DNA from: Planctomycetaceae bacterium | GTDB taxonomy: Bacteria > Planctomycetota > Planctomycetia > Pirellulales > Pirellulaceae | Direction of reading: 5' to 3' | Assembly (NCBI GenBank): GCA_002723275.1 | Contig: PBNZ01000043.1 | Span: 237,558-301,557 of the forward strand | DNA length: 64,000 nt | Shown here: in pieces, positions 35,614-45,742 of the stretch | Numbering within the stretch: the stretch's first letter is position 1 | How the letters are laid out: every line of letters starts with the position of its first letter | Notes under the pieces: generated by a model | Seen by the model: only the letters and a program-made list of their open reading frames with translations | Database searches by the model: none | What the model was told of the DNA's origin: nothing | Translations under genes and position numbers: made by a program

Positions 35614-36309
35614 TTACTGAGAAACAAACCGTCGCAGCCGTGCGGCCATGTTTGGATTCATTGGTTCGTCAGCCATCCGCTCTTGGACACCATCCGCCCG
35701 CATGTAGCTATCAGCCTGGAGAGGCGATCCATCTATTCTTGCGCGGGATGGTTGCAGGTTCGAACGACTCAGAAGATGCAGCGAGCTCTCCCGACGATCG
35801 GGCCGCACCTTCCGTGAACTGCGCAACTCGATGGAGGCCGCGACGCGACGGCCATCTCGATTCTCCCACAGCTGCCGCATTGTCTGCTGACTTAGCGGCA
35901 TCGACGCATCGTGGATGAAGATATAGTCCCCCAAAGCCATTGGAATCGACTCATCCACCACCAGCACAGGATCGCTGACCTCGGAACACTCGACCAATTT
36001 CACTTGAGGAAACGACGCCGACAGCTCCGCAGCTATTTCGGGCGTTTGATCGAAGGAACCATAGTCGATGATCAGAATCTCAAAGTCCGCCGACAATTCC
36101 GACAGGATTTCCAGGAGACGATCCACACGTAACGCCAACTCGTATTGCAAGTTTCGAACTGGCAATATGACACTAATCGAAGAGCTCAAGAGTCTTTTCC
36201 TTTTTGAACCAGAGCAGAGCAACGGCCGCGTGGCATCCCTCCACATTTGCATATTGGCTGCGACCGTGTTTTTTTGCATCGGCCTGCGACACCGTTGATC
36301 TGTAGGCAT
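35614..36309 (-). CDS. Glycosyltransferase family 2-like protein
   Basis: 231 residues. The GT-A type start SVILPVRN is at about residue 45, followed by FEILIIDYGSFDQTPEIAAEL and LGDYIFIHDASMPLSQQTMRQLWENRDG. These match the N-terminal half of a GT2 fold with a nucleotide-sugar site. The C-terminal part is short and basic without a clear acceptor region, so it may be degenerate or non-catalytic. The real start is uncertain: the first 40 residues look unlike the family, and a TTG near 36189 would begin just before the fold. Confidence 0.6.
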   Translation of the reverse strand: MPTDQRCRRPMQKNTVAANMQMWRDATRPLLCSGSKRKRLLSSSISVILPVRNLQYELALRVDRLLEILSELSADFEILIIDYGSFDQTPEIAAELSASFPQVKLVECSEVSDPVLVVDESIPMALGDYIFIHDASMPLSQQTMRQLWENRDGRRVAASIELRSSRKVRPDRRESSLHLLSRSNLQPSRARIDGSPLQADSYMRADGVQERMADEPMNPNMAARLRRFVSQ

Positions 36310-36490
36310 TGCTGTCAGCTACAAGTTACTCGTGACTTACCGATTCTGACGCCTTACAAGATTTGGGCAGTCGATGAGGGGGCCTGCCACGGGCGAACGG
36401 AAAGTAGGCAGCCCTAGCGATTGCCAACCAATCCGGATATCCTGAATCGTTTCCACAGCCGCAAATCTTCTCTATTACGGAGACTCGGTC

Positions 36491-36886
36491 GTGACCGACG
36501 TAAACGGACCCGACTTCAGCCGGGGAACCCAGGGCTGCCTACCGGCCGTCGCGCAAGACGCTAAGACGGGGCAAGTTTTGATGCTTGCTTACATGAATCA
36601 GGAGGCATTTGACCTCACCGTTTCCAGTGGGCGGGCCGTCTACTACAGTCGCAGTCGCGAGCGTCTCTGGCACAAAGGTGAAGAAAGCGGCCATGTACAA
36701 GTCGTGCAGCAAATCTTAATCGACTGCGATGCCGATGCGATCCTGTTGCGAGTTGAGCAAGAGGGCGCAGCCTGCCACAAAGGCTATCGAAGCTGCTTCT
36801 TTCGCGAATTGACATCGGAGGGATCGCGAGTCATCGCCGAACGTCATGTCGACCCGAAGGACGTTTACAAGAACCCCAAAAAATAA
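36491..36886 (+). CDS. hisI: Phosphoribosyl-AMP cyclohydrolase
   Basis: 131 residues, catalysing the third step of histidine synthesis. Metal and substrate motifs are all present: [18 protein letters not shown], the DCDADA zinc/magnesium site and [14 protein letters not shown]. It is the single-domain form without the HisE pyrophosphohydrolase. The GTG start is supported by GGAGACTCG upstream. A RidA-family gene follows after 75 nt, probably in the same transcript. Confidence 0.96.
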   Translation: MTDVNGPDFSRGTQGCLPAVAQDAKTGQVLMLAYMNQEAFDLTVSSGRAVYYSRSRERLWHKGEESGHVQVVQQILIDCDADAILLRVEQEGAACHKGYRSCFFRELTSEGSRVIAERHVDPKDVYKNPKK

Positions 36887-36961
36887 AGACGCTGCTCACC
36901 GAAGGTCATCAGACCTCAGACGGCGAAAACGATCGATTCACTCAAAGAAAGGCCTGTACTC

Positions 36962-37426
36962 ATGTCAGCAGATGCAAAAATCGCCGAACTCGCACTCGAA
37001 CTTCCCCCCGCTCCTAAACCCGCAGGCGTCTATAAGCCAGCGTTGATTGTGGGCGACCTTTGCTATGTCTCGGGACACGGTCCGTTACTGCCCGATGGAA
37101 CCCTCATCACGGGTGTCGTTGGTGACAGCATGACTCAGGAACAGGGCTACGAAGCCGCCAAACAAACGGGGCTGGCGATTCTGGCGACCCTCAAAGCCCA
37201 TCTCGGATCTCTCGATCGCATCGATCGCGTCGTGAAGCTGCTGGGGATGGTGAACTGTACTCCTGAGTTCGGAGCACAACCGGCAGTCATCAATGGCTGC
37301 AGTGAATTGATGGCTAGCGTGTTTGGCGACGATCACGGTGTTGGCACTCGCAGTGCCGTTGGCTTCAACGCATTACCAGGTGGCATTGCAATCGAAATTG
37401 AAGGAGCATTCTTGCTCAAATCTTAG
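36962..37426 (+). CDS. RidA/YjgF-family protein
   Basis: 154 residues, longer than classical RidA (about 125-130). The fold signature is clear: GDLCYVSGHGPLLPDG, EAAKQTGLAILATLKAHLGSLD and VVKLLGMVNCTPEF. The end reads TRSAVGFNALPGGIAIEIEGAF. The conserved RidA arginine is replaced by the context of the longer subfamily, so enamine deaminase activity should not be assumed. AAAGAAAGG precedes the ATG. Its place after hisI fits a role around reactive amino-acid intermediates, but that is inference. Confidence 0.85.
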   Translation: MSADAKIAELALELPPAPKPAGVYKPALIVGDLCYVSGHGPLLPDGTLITGVVGDSMTQEQGYEAAKQTGLAILATLKAHLGSLDRIDRVVKLLGMVNCTPEFGAQPAVINGCSELMASVFGDDHGVGTRSAVGFNALPGGIAIEIEGAFLLKS

Positions 37427-37589
37427 CGGTCGCAGCATCCCTATCCGACCGTGAATGTTGCTGGCTCGAAGCCACCCATCTTGTCCCGTCAGGATGACGG
37501 GATCGTACAAGCATCGATGAGGCACCCTTGCTGCATGCCTCATCGTCAAGCTCTTGCCTGATCCGCCGAAACATAGGACTACAGTCATC

Positions 37590-38999
37590 CTAGCGTTCCC
37601 CCGCCGGTCGATCGATACGGCGTTCCACCCGAAGTTCGGTCAGCTTGCGATGACGTTGATTGTGATCTTCTCTCGCCAGACGTGCCATGAATTCACGGGA
37701 TGGTCGATCGAGAATCACAAGTCGGTCTTTTTCCGGACTCCCCGGTGTGCGAATAATGCAAATGACCTCAGCCCTACCCTGCTGAGGATTGAGAATCTCT
37801 GCCTCGCGTTGCCGATCGATATTTTGCATTGAATTCGTCGACGCCACGGGATTAACCGTTTGAGATGGTGCAGCTGGAGCGCTGGTCGCTGCTGTCCTGG
37901 ACGGTACAGCAACCGTTTGGGGACCGCGATCTTTCGTCCTGGTAAGATCAGGCTGAGCATCTTTAGGAGGCATGGCCTGATAGACGAAGGCGAGCTTCGC
38001 GACATCAAGCTTCTTATGGATCGACTGGTAGGCCGCGTAGAGCCCTTCATTGGTTTCTGGGTCGGCAGCGTTACAGACCCCGACTAGAAATCCATCCTTC
38101 GAGAATAATCCTCCACCGCTACGACCGTCGACAGGACGGCCAGAAACCGTAATATTCTCCGGTCCCAAAAACTTGTTGACGGCGTTGATCTGTCCACGCA
38201 TCACCGTGGGATCAGCACCGCGATTACAACCGATGGAAAAGACGGGCTGGCCGCGAGAAACTCGATAGTCTGACCCTGCAATACGAACGGGTCGAATGGG
38301 AGCTCGCAAGGGGATGGCAATCAATGCTAGATCTCGATCCAGATCATGCCGAAGCAACTTGCCAGTCACCGTACCTTTCTGCGAGGACTCGAAAAGTTCG
38401 ACGGTAATCCTTCCTTTGCCTTGTGAACTTCGGAAAATGTGACCGCAGGTGAGCACCAGTCCTTCGATCGAATTTCGGGCTTGATGAACATCAACAATCG
38501 TTCCGGTACCAAACGAATGGCCTCCTGCATCGTCAACGCGTAAACGGACTGATGCATCCATGGCAATCTGTTCGAACGATTTCTGCTGGCCTGAATTAAC
38601 AGAAGGCTGAGTAACGTTGGCCAAGCCTGCTCTTGTGGGAACCGCGTTGGCTGCGCCTGTTCTCGCGGGAACAGCAACTGATCGATTCGGAACCGGTACT
38701 GGACGCTGGATCATGCCGACGAGTTGTTGCGCAGGCACGGCTCCTACAATGCGATCGACGGCCTGACCATTCACAATCTTGAGATAGGTAGGAACTCGCG
38801 TTACGCCGAATCGCTTGGCAAGATCTTGCCGCTGATCAAAATCAACGGTGTAAACTTTGTGCCCCGTCGTCCGCAGCTGATCAACCGTTCCCTTCATCTC
38901 CTGACAGGGACCACACCAACTGGCGGTGAATTCCAAAATCTCAACATCGGCAGTCACCGTCAAAGCAGCGGCAAGCAACATCGGCTGTAGTGAGAGCAT
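37590..38999 (-). CDS. Thioredoxin-trypsin-like protease fusion, exported
   Basis: 469 residues. A short signal-like N terminus (MLSLQPMLLAAALTVTADV) precedes a thioredoxin domain with WCGPC near residue 28 and the cis-Pro loop VTRVPTY. After a Pro/Ala-rich linker comes a chymotrypsin-fold serine protease. Its triad is in order: His in LTCGHIF near 187, Asp in LDRDLALI near 222 and Ser in DGRSGGGLF near 293. A disordered C-terminal tail ends in RQREAEILNPQQGRAEV and basic residues. The combination suggests redox-linked proteolysis or quality control in the periplasm; the substrate is unknown. Confidence 0.88.
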   Translation of the reverse strand: MLSLQPMLLAAALTVTADVEILEFTASWCGPCQEMKGTVDQLRTTGHKVYTVDFDQRQDLAKRFGVTRVPTYLKIVNGQAVDRIVGAVPAQQLVGMIQRPVPVPNRSVAVPARTGAANAVPTRAGLANVTQPSVNSGQQKSFEQIAMDASVRLRVDDAGGHSFGTGTIVDVHQARNSIEGLVLTCGHIFRSSQGKGRITVELFESSQKGTVTGKLLRHDLDRDLALIAIPLRAPIRPVRIAGSDYRVSRGQPVFSIGCNRGADPTVMRGQINAVNKFLGPENITVSGRPVDGRSGGGLFSKDGFLVGVCNAADPETNEGLYAAYQSIHKKLDVAKLAFVYQAMPPKDAQPDLTRTKDRGPQTVAVPSRTAATSAPAAPSQTVNPVASTNSMQNIDRQREAEILNPQQGRAEVICIIRTPGSPEKDRLVILDRPSREFMARLAREDHNQRHRKLTELRVERRIDRPAGER

Positions 39000-39392
39000 C
39001 CTTTCCCTCCTTAGTCAGGCTGACATCCATTCACGTCGAGGAAGCCAATCGTTCGTTCGCGGGCGAATGTTCGTCGATTTGGAAAATTTTACAAGGCCGA
39101 TCCGTCAACCTCGTGATAGCACTGCCAGCACCCAACTCGCTTTTTGGCTTAGATTCTCACAAAAAGCGATCGAAAGGGTGATCGACGGCTCCGCTTTTTT
39201 CCAGGAGGAGCAGTTCGCGTGCCGAATGATTTCATTTTCGAGTGGAAACCGGGCTGTCTAGCGTGGTCACGGTCCTCCACCGCCCCACCAACGGGTTGCG
39301 GACGATTTCGGCACGCCCTCCCGACTCACGCGTCTCTTCGTTACAATGTCGCGCTCGCTTTTCCTAGCCTCTGAGACTTGGAACACGACTGC
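39000..39392. other. Divergent intergenic region before metG
   Basis: About 390 bp between the minus-strand thioredoxin-protease and plus-strand metG. No gene is supported. It must hold both promoters; no riboswitch or T-box fold was recognised by eye. Confidence 0.35.
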
Positions 39393-41468
39393 ATGTCAAC
39401 AAAACGCCAGATCTTGGTGACCGCCGCCCTGCCCTATGCGAATGGTCCGATCCACATTGGTCATTTAGTGGAATATATCCAAACGGACATCTGGGTTCGC
39501 TTTCAACGTTTACGAGGTCACCGTTGCATTTTCATTTGTGCGGACGATACGCACGGAACCGCCATCATGATTCGCGCTCGGCAAGAAGGCCGTAGCGAAG
39601 AGGCGTTGATTGAGGAGATGCAGGGGAATCACGAACGGGACTTTGCCAACTTTGGTGTTTCGTTCGACAACTATGGAAGTACGAATAGCGACGAGAACCG
39701 CGAAAAGTGTGCCGTGATGTGGCAATCGATTCGCGATGCCGGTTTGGTCAAGGAACAGGATGTCGAACAGCTGTACGACGTCGAAGCGGGTACTTTTCTG
39801 GCGGATCGATTTGTCCGAGGAACTTGTCCCGACCCAAATTGTGGAGCGAAGAATCAGCCGGGTGATAACTGCAGTGTTTGTGGCATCACCTACACTCCCG
39901 CTGAATTGATTGACCCGGTGAGTACGCTTTCCGGCTCGACCCCAGAAATTCGCAGTGCGCCCCATCTGTTTATCGAACTTGAACAGCTCCATGAATTCCT
40001 GGAGGAGTGGACTCAAAGCGACGAGCACCTACAACCCGAAACGGCCAATTATTTGAAGGGACACTTCCTGGGAGATCCGAAATCTCCGGAAGGTCGCAAG
40101 GAACTTAAGGATTGGGACATCTCACGACCGGCACCCTATTTTGGCTTTGAGATTCCAGACAGCCCGGGCAACTACTGGTACGTCTGGTTCGATGCGCCGA
40201 TTGGCTACATGGCTTCCACGCAACAGTGGTGTAACAAGCACGGTGAAGCGTTCGACGATTGGTGGCGTGACGACGCGACCGAGATTCATCACTTCATTGG
40301 AAAAGACATTACGTACTTTCACACTTTGTTCTGGCCAGGCATGTTGAAGTCTGCCGGATACAATCTTCCCACCAAGGTTCATATCCACGGCTTCCTCACC
40401 GTCGCCGGTGAAAAAATGTCGAAGAGCCAAGGCACATTTGTCATGGCTGCGACCTATCTGAATCATCTGGACCCGAGTTATCTAAGGTATTTTTACGCGT
40501 CCAAACTCGGCCCTCGCACGGATGACATCGATCTGAATCTAGAAGAGTTCGTGAACAAGGTGAATTCTGATCTTGTTGGCAAGGTCATCAACCTGGCCAG
40601 TCGCACTGCCAAGTTCGCTCATGGGCTAGGACTTTGCGAAACCTATCCCGACGATGGCGGCCTTTTTAAACAAGGTGCAGCCGCCGGGCATGAAATTGCC
40701 GAGGCGTACGAGAAATGCGACTACAATCGCGCCATGCGATTAATCATGGAACTCGCTGACCGAGCGAATCCATACGTTGAGTCCCAAGAGCCTTGGGCAC
40801 TGGCAAAGGATCCAGACAAGTCAGAGCGTTTGCAACAAGTATGCACGGTGGCGCTCAACTTGTTCCGCCAACTGGCCATCTATCTGGCTCCCGTTTTGCC
40901 GAAGCTTGCTGAGCAGACCGGCGAACTCCTGAATGATTCCATCACAGAATGGGAGCAATCCCAAACACCGCTGACCGGAAAACCCGTCAGCAAATTCAAA
41001 CATCTCATGCAACGCGCAGACCTGAAGAAAGTTGAAGCCATGATCGAAGAAAGTAAACAGGAAGAAGTTCCTCAGGACACCAGCGGAGAATCATCCTTTC
41101 AGGATAGCGATCAACCGCTCAAGGACGAACCACTCGCCGAAGAGATCACTATCGATGACTTTGCCAAAGTTGATTTGCGAGTTGCCCGGATCATCCAAGC
41201 GGAGCATGTGGAGGAAGCTCGTAAGCTCTTGAAAATAACTTTGAGTCTGGGTGGGGAGGAACGCCGAACGGTGTTTGCAGGAATCAAACAGGCGTACGAT
41301 CCAGAAAAACTCACCGGGAGACTCGTCGTCATGGTGGCCAATCTCGCTCCTCGAAAAATGAAATTTGGCGTCAGCGAGGGGATGATTGTGGCCAGCGGCC
41401 CTGGAGGTTCTGACGTGTTCCTGCTCGGCGTAGACGAGGGCGCCCAACCTGGACAACGGGTTCACTAA
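39393..41468 (+). CDS. metG: Methionyl-tRNA synthetase
   Basis: 691 residues from the ATG at 39393 ([18 protein letters not shown]); an in-frame TTG at 39378 adds five residues. The class I motifs are HIGH at residues 21-24 and KMSKS near 341. A four-Cys zinc knuckle ([19 protein letters not shown]) is inserted near 145-165. The anticodon-binding helical domain follows. The C-terminal OB-fold tRNA-binding domain begins at about 580 ([32 protein letters not shown]), giving the dimeric E. coli-like architecture. An acidic linker (about 550-575) precedes the OB fold. Confidence 0.97.
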   Translation: MSTKRQILVTAALPYANGPIHIGHLVEYIQTDIWVRFQRLRGHRCIFICADDTHGTAIMIRARQEGRSEEALIEEMQGNHERDFANFGVSFDNYGSTNSDENREKCAVMWQSIRDAGLVKEQDVEQLYDVEAGTFLADRFVRGTCPDPNCGAKNQPGDNCSVCGITYTPAELIDPVSTLSGSTPEIRSAPHLFIELEQLHEFLEEWTQSDEHLQPETANYLKGHFLGDPKSPEGRKELKDWDISRPAPYFGFEIPDSPGNYWYVWFDAPIGYMASTQQWCNKHGEAFDDWWRDDATEIHHFIGKDITYFHTLFWPGMLKSAGYNLPTKVHIHGFLTVAGEKMSKSQGTFVMAATYLNHLDPSYLRYFYASKLGPRTDDIDLNLEEFVNKVNSDLVGKVINLASRTAKFAHGLGLCETYPDDGGLFKQGAAAGHEIAEAYEKCDYNRAMRLIMELADRANPYVESQEPWALAKDPDKSERLQQVCTVALNLFRQLAIYLAPVLPKLAEQTGELLNDSITEWEQSQTPLTGKPVSKFKHLMQRADLKKVEAMIEESKQEEVPQDTSGESSFQDSDQPLKDEPLAEEITIDDFAKVDLRVARIIQAEHVEEARKLLKITLSLGGEERRTVFAGIKQAYDPEKLTGRLVVMVANLAPRKMKFGVSEGMIVASGPGGSDVFLLGVDEGAQPGQRVH

Positions 41469-41725
41469 GGGCAAGCGGGGTTGATTTTACGGATTTTCGC
41501 CCAGAAATCCCTGAGAAAGCCGACTGTGCGACCTTTGAGGTCATTGACCAATTTGCGGCCACTTCGGTAAGTTGAAATCTTCAGAGCAATGCTCGGTAGG
41601 CGTTTATGCGAGTATTGCACGGGCGATTTCAGCTCTTTCTTCTAGCGTTTGGAAAGAGCTGACAGTTAAAGAGGCTTACCGGAACTACGCTCGCCCGACT
41701 TCCCCTAAGAGATGAACAAAGCGAA

Positions 41726-42604
41726 ATGACTGTCATCGCGCAGATGATCGCTGACCGGCTGATCTTTCGGCCATCCCAGCATCCGCTTCGACCCGCCCAC
41801 AAACAGCGAAGAATGCTGCCTTTTGGTCGCGGTTCGATTGAAACCTGGAATCGTCGAGTTGGCTCGTCTCGTTCTGAGGATATGGATGTATTCGTCCTCA
41901 AGTTTTCCGGAACTTCGGGTCGTGCGGAGCGAGCGACCTATCACCCGATGGACTACTGGTCAGACCTTCGCGCCGAATTATGGTCGGTAAACCCTCCGGG
42001 TTACGGAGGCAGTTCTGGATCTGCCAGTCTCAAGACGTTGGCAGCTGCTGCTGAATGTGTTTTCTCAGAAATACAAACGGTGGCAGATGGTCGTCCAATT
42101 GTGGTGATGGGAAACAGTCTCGGTACAGTTCCATCACTTTATCTGGCGGCTCAACACAAAGTTGCCGGACTCGTACTCAGAAATCCACCGCCCCTACGAC
42201 AACTGATTCTGGGACGCCATGGCTGGTGGAACCTGTGGCTAGGTTCCTTCCTGATTTCGCAAAAGGTCCCCAAAAATCTGTGCAGCATCGAGAATGCGAA
42301 GGCTGCATCTTGTCCAGCGGTGATTATCAGTTCACGGCAAGATAAGACAGTACCGGCACCGTATCAGGATCGCGTCATTCAAGCTTATGGTGGCGAGTCT
42401 CAAATCGTGGCGCTGACCGACGCCAACCATACAAGCTCTTTAAACCTCGTTGAACAGCGCGAGTACAGTCGCCACCTGGACTGGCTTCGAAACCAGGCGA
42501 TTGGCGTATCACGCAATGATTACTCGGTAACTCGCTCCGAAGGTTTAACTCAATTCGAAGATGGCAGATCATCGAGAGTCGATCGCCACAACGTGACAGG
42601 TTGA
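41726..42604 (+). CDS. Alpha/beta hydrolase
   Basis: 292 residues. The nucleophile elbow GNSLGTVPS places Ser near 131. The acid is probably the Asp in SSRQDKTVP near 211, and the His is in TDANHTSSLN near 236. The oxyanion strand NPPGYGGSSGS is typical of lipase or esterase-type members. No signal peptide is visible. The last 55 nt overlap the convergent GNAT-like gene at 42550, so the extreme C terminus (about 18 residues) is the least certain part. The substrate is unknown. Confidence 0.82.
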   Translation: MTVIAQMIADRLIFRPSQHPLRPAHKQRRMLPFGRGSIETWNRRVGSSRSEDMDVFVLKFSGTSGRAERATYHPMDYWSDLRAELWSVNPPGYGGSSGSASLKTLAAAAECVFSEIQTVADGRPIVVMGNSLGTVPSLYLAAQHKVAGLVLRNPPPLRQLILGRHGWWNLWLGSFLISQKVPKNLCSIENAKAASCPAVIISSRQDKTVPAPYQDRVIQAYGGESQIVALTDANHTSSLNLVEQREYSRHLDWLRNQAIGVSRNDYSVTRSEGLTQFEDGRSSRVDRHNVTG

Positions 42605-43938
42605 AAAACGTTTGTCACCTCACGACGAATTGCCGCTGTCGGGAATTCAATCTTTGATGACCTATCGTCAGCCAGGCATCCGCAGAGGAAGCGCGTGACA
42701 TCTTCCGGTGGCACCATGCAGCATGCCTTGGATCGTCTACTACGCTTTTTCATCTCCAGTCGATCCTCTCGCGAAGGTCCAATCCAAACCCCTTGTCCGG
42801 CCAAATCGAGTTCTACGCCAGCATTGTCGACCGATTTCACAAGATGCGGTTCGGTCTCCTGGCAAATCACTTCGAGCAATCCAAGTGGATCAGCGGCAAA
42901 TACGGCCTGAGTTGCTTTGCACGATCGCCTCTTATCGGAGAGTCCGAGCAATCGATCGAGTACATCTGCGGACGGAAACGTCCAAGCAGGTCGAAAAAGT
43001 CGGACGAAGTGATCATTCCGTTCAATGGCATCCGCCGCAACTCGCTGCATGAGAGGCAGGGCCAATTCGGGACGCTCCGGCACAACCATCATTTCAACAA
43101 TGTCATTCCCACGGACGAATGCATAGCCGAGGATGATATCCTGAGTTTCAGGATTCGCGGCATATTCTTCTGACTTGATGGTCACCACCAGGATTTCGTC
43201 AAAGCCGCGCCGGGTCAACAACCACCGCCAATACTCTTCGTCTCGGATCGGAGTTCCGTCAATCTGCGCGGTATTTGCATCGTAGATCTCAGCCAACTCG
43301 CGTTGTTCAACGTACCGCCATGGTCGAACGCGAAAGTGCTTCAAATCCGGATACTGTTCGTTGAAAGTCGCACAGTGAGCGAGAAATGTTCGGGCTGACT
43401 CGCTATAAATCATCACACGTCCGTTGGCGATCCAACTGGAATCCGGGGGAACGACATCCCCATAGGTTCGGCAGGTGAGCAAGAGAGCACCGGCGTCAGC
43501 TGCATCCTCTACCGCTGCCTGCAACAATCGCGCTCTTTGATCCTCTTGAGCAAACTCAGGCAACAGCGCAAATTCGGAAAGATCGCAGGTTGGCAACCAA
43601 GCATTGCGCCAGCGAATCATCCGACGCGTTAGACGAATGTGGCCAACCAGATCGTCACCGCGCCAAAGCAGCAACCGCTGCGTGGGCTCGTAATCAGGCC
43701 GATCAAGATTCCATTGAAATTCAGACTCACTGGAACTCTGCATCAGCGATTGCAAAAATGCATAAATCAACAGATGGTCGCCCACACGACCATGTGACAA
43801 CCGAAATTCCGAGCGAACACGCGCACCATAACGCAGCCTCTGTTGCTTTTGACTCAGAGATGAACGAGGCCTTTTCGAGGACTTGAGACTGTCGACGGCC
43901 ACGCGGTGAGGCAGAATCGATGCGGACTGCAAACTCAT
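42550..43938 (-). CDS. GNAT-type acetyltransferase-like protein
   Basis: 462 residues. The N-terminal half resembles a GNAT fold: RLLLWRGDDLVGHIRLTRR, then LPTCDLSEFALLPEFAQEDQRARLLQAAVEDA, where the acetyl-CoA loop would sit. A second domain with IILGYAFVRGNDIVEMMVVPERPELALPLMQ suggests a tandem GNAT or sterol-carrier-like arrangement, as in Eis-like enzymes. The tail is basic. Only the general fold can be claimed. It overlaps the alpha/beta hydrolase by 55 nt, tail to tail. Confidence 0.6.
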   Translation of the reverse strand: MSLQSASILPHRVAVDSLKSSKRPRSSLSQKQQRLRYGARVRSEFRLSHGRVGDHLLIYAFLQSLMQSSSESEFQWNLDRPDYEPTQRLLLWRGDDLVGHIRLTRRMIRWRNAWLPTCDLSEFALLPEFAQEDQRARLLQAAVEDAADAGALLLTCRTYGDVVPPDSSWIANGRVMIYSESARTFLAHCATFNEQYPDLKHFRVRPWRYVEQRELAEIYDANTAQIDGTPIRDEEYWRWLLTRRGFDEILVVTIKSEEYAANPETQDIILGYAFVRGNDIVEMMVVPERPELALPLMQRVAADAIERNDHFVRLFRPAWTFPSADVLDRLLGLSDKRRSCKATQAVFAADPLGLLEVICQETEPHLVKSVDNAGVELDLAGQGVWIGPSREDRLEMKKRSRRSKACCMVPPEDVTRFLCGCLADDRSSKIEFPTAAIRREVTNVFQPVTLWRSTLDDLPSSN

Positions 43939-44132
43939 TGAGGCGAATCCCTTCCTTGATCGAGCATAAAAATCTCCTGAGCCCGCAAAAGCTCAGGCGC
44001 TACTCTGCTTGAAGCAATGTGTCACTACCTCGACACGCCTCAACAAACAGAACGATCCGTCGATGAACCTGGTTAGATGCTCATTCAGTCGGGATTCGTC
44101 GCGACCAGTTCCACCGCGATAGTTGTAGAAAC

Positions 44133-45737
44133 TTATTCACCAGAAGGCAAGCATTTGATCATGACTTCTCGAAGGAAGTCGAAGGGAAACAAACAGAACG
44201 AGTACTCGCGAGAATCGAGGAGATTCTGCCAGGGAATCCAAGTCTGCAACTCTTCGAGTTCGGCAGTGACGGCGTTCCGCTGATCCATCACCAACCGTCG
44301 CAGATTCTGATTTGCCTCGACGATGTGATCATGCCTTTGTTTACGCTGTCCCCTGGGCTCTTCCTTTCGAATCCAGAACTGTTTTTGCGACAGCCATTGA
44401 GCTCCCAATCCATCTCCCAAATCAGACGCTTCCAAGAAATCTTCGGGATGATAATCCAACCGCCTCAGAGACTGGCGCAAAACCGCCATTCGCGCGGGAT
44501 CTTGACGTCGATAGGATATCGGCAAACGGACGGTGGAGGTCGCCACCAGAATTCCGGGCGGCTCAACCCGCAACCAGCGTCGGATCAGTTCATCGGTTAA
44601 CTCGTCATATTTCGCCCCGCCGATGCCATGCAAAAATAGGTCAGAGAGGAACAGTCTCGCATACAACGTGGTGAGCAGCGCACGCGGGCGAATCTTGACT
44701 CTCTGTTGCCGAAGGTCGACTAATTGCGTGACAAGCTGCTCGGCTGAGTTACCAAGTTTCCATTGATTGGCACCGCAGCCCTGTCGAATATGCAGACTTC
44801 CATTACGGCGCATCACATACAACGGTTGACGTTCGGGAGATTGCGCAGTCCAAATCCAAAAAGGCAACTCATACCACGAATCATCTCGATCCAGATTCGG
44901 CACCGGATGAGCATTACTCCGAATGCGATTCCTTTTTCGGTGCTCCCGTAAAGCCTCGTTGTAGACTCGGTGAATCTGTTCAACATCATCGATCGCTTGA
45001 GCGACCAAGCATTGAAAGGGCAACTGATCACAGACAATGCTCAAAGGGATTTCAAGTGTCTGCAAACCGCAATCGGCTTCCAGCCGATGACGAAAACGCG
45101 CCACACGTCGCGCGAGAATCGACTCGCCTGCATCTTGTTGAATAGCCATCAGCCAACGGTCACTCAGCAAGGCATCCGGTATCAACGGATGAATAATCTC
45201 CGTAACACGTTGTGCGAATGAATCGAGCAGAGTCGGATCCTGAATCAGCCGTTCCTCAAAGGGCAGGGGACTGCGCCGATCATATTCCACAATCTGCGTA
45301 ATGGGCTCGGCGACCGAACCACCTGGTACCCTAATCGACGCCGATTCGCGAACGTCGTTATCGATAATCAGGTGAATGGGAACCGCGTCTGACTGGCGAG
45401 CAATCCGATCCAACAAAAAATTCTTAAACCAGACTCCGGGATGAAATAATTCTGGCTGATGTCCCGTGACAATAAAGGGAGAGTTCTCGAACGAGCGATG
45501 GCTGAGGTCGACATCGCGATACTGCCGTGTGTATTGCTGAGCCTCAGTCCATATTTCCTGTCGCGCGATCTGGCGCAACTCACTGACCGTTTGACCGGCC
45601 AATCGCTCGGTCCAAGACGCAAGCCGCTGTCGATTTTGAGCAAGCATCGTCGAGAGACGATCGATCGACGGAGATAGCAAAGCTCGCCGGTCGTTCACCG
45701 GTGCTCGCAACTTCAACTGCTGCGAATCATCGCCCAT
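44133..45737 (-). CDS. BshC-like (putative cysteine-adding enzyme) protein
   Basis: 534 residues. It resembles the BshC family of bacillithiol synthesis at two places: FIVTGHQPELFHPGVWFKNF near residue 88, and LFLSDLFLHGIGGAKYDELTDELI near 368. The chain length is also similar. A Rossmann-like core and a C-terminal coiled coil (ANQNLRRLVMDQRNAVTAELEEL) fit that family. No bshA or bshB is nearby, so the product thiol may differ. It lies 5 nt after a GT2 gene and is probably co-transcribed with it. Confidence 0.62.
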   Translation of the reverse strand: MGDDSQQLKLRAPVNDRRALLSPSIDRLSTMLAQNRQRLASWTERLAGQTVSELRQIARQEIWTEAQQYTRQYRDVDLSHRSFENSPFIVTGHQPELFHPGVWFKNFLLDRIARQSDAVPIHLIIDNDVRESASIRVPGGSVAEPITQIVEYDRRSPLPFEERLIQDPTLLDSFAQRVTEIIHPLIPDALLSDRWLMAIQQDAGESILARRVARFRHRLEADCGLQTLEIPLSIVCDQLPFQCLVAQAIDDVEQIHRVYNEALREHRKRNRIRSNAHPVPNLDRDDSWYELPFWIWTAQSPERQPLYVMRRNGSLHIRQGCGANQWKLGNSAEQLVTQLVDLRQQRVKIRPRALLTTLYARLFLSDLFLHGIGGAKYDELTDELIRRWLRVEPPGILVATSTVRLPISYRRQDPARMAVLRQSLRRLDYHPEDFLEASDLGDGLGAQWLSQKQFWIRKEEPRGQRKQRHDHIVEANQNLRRLVMDQRNAVTAELEELQTWIPWQNLLDSREYSFCLFPFDFLREVMIKCLPSGE

Positions 45738-45742
45738 CCGAT

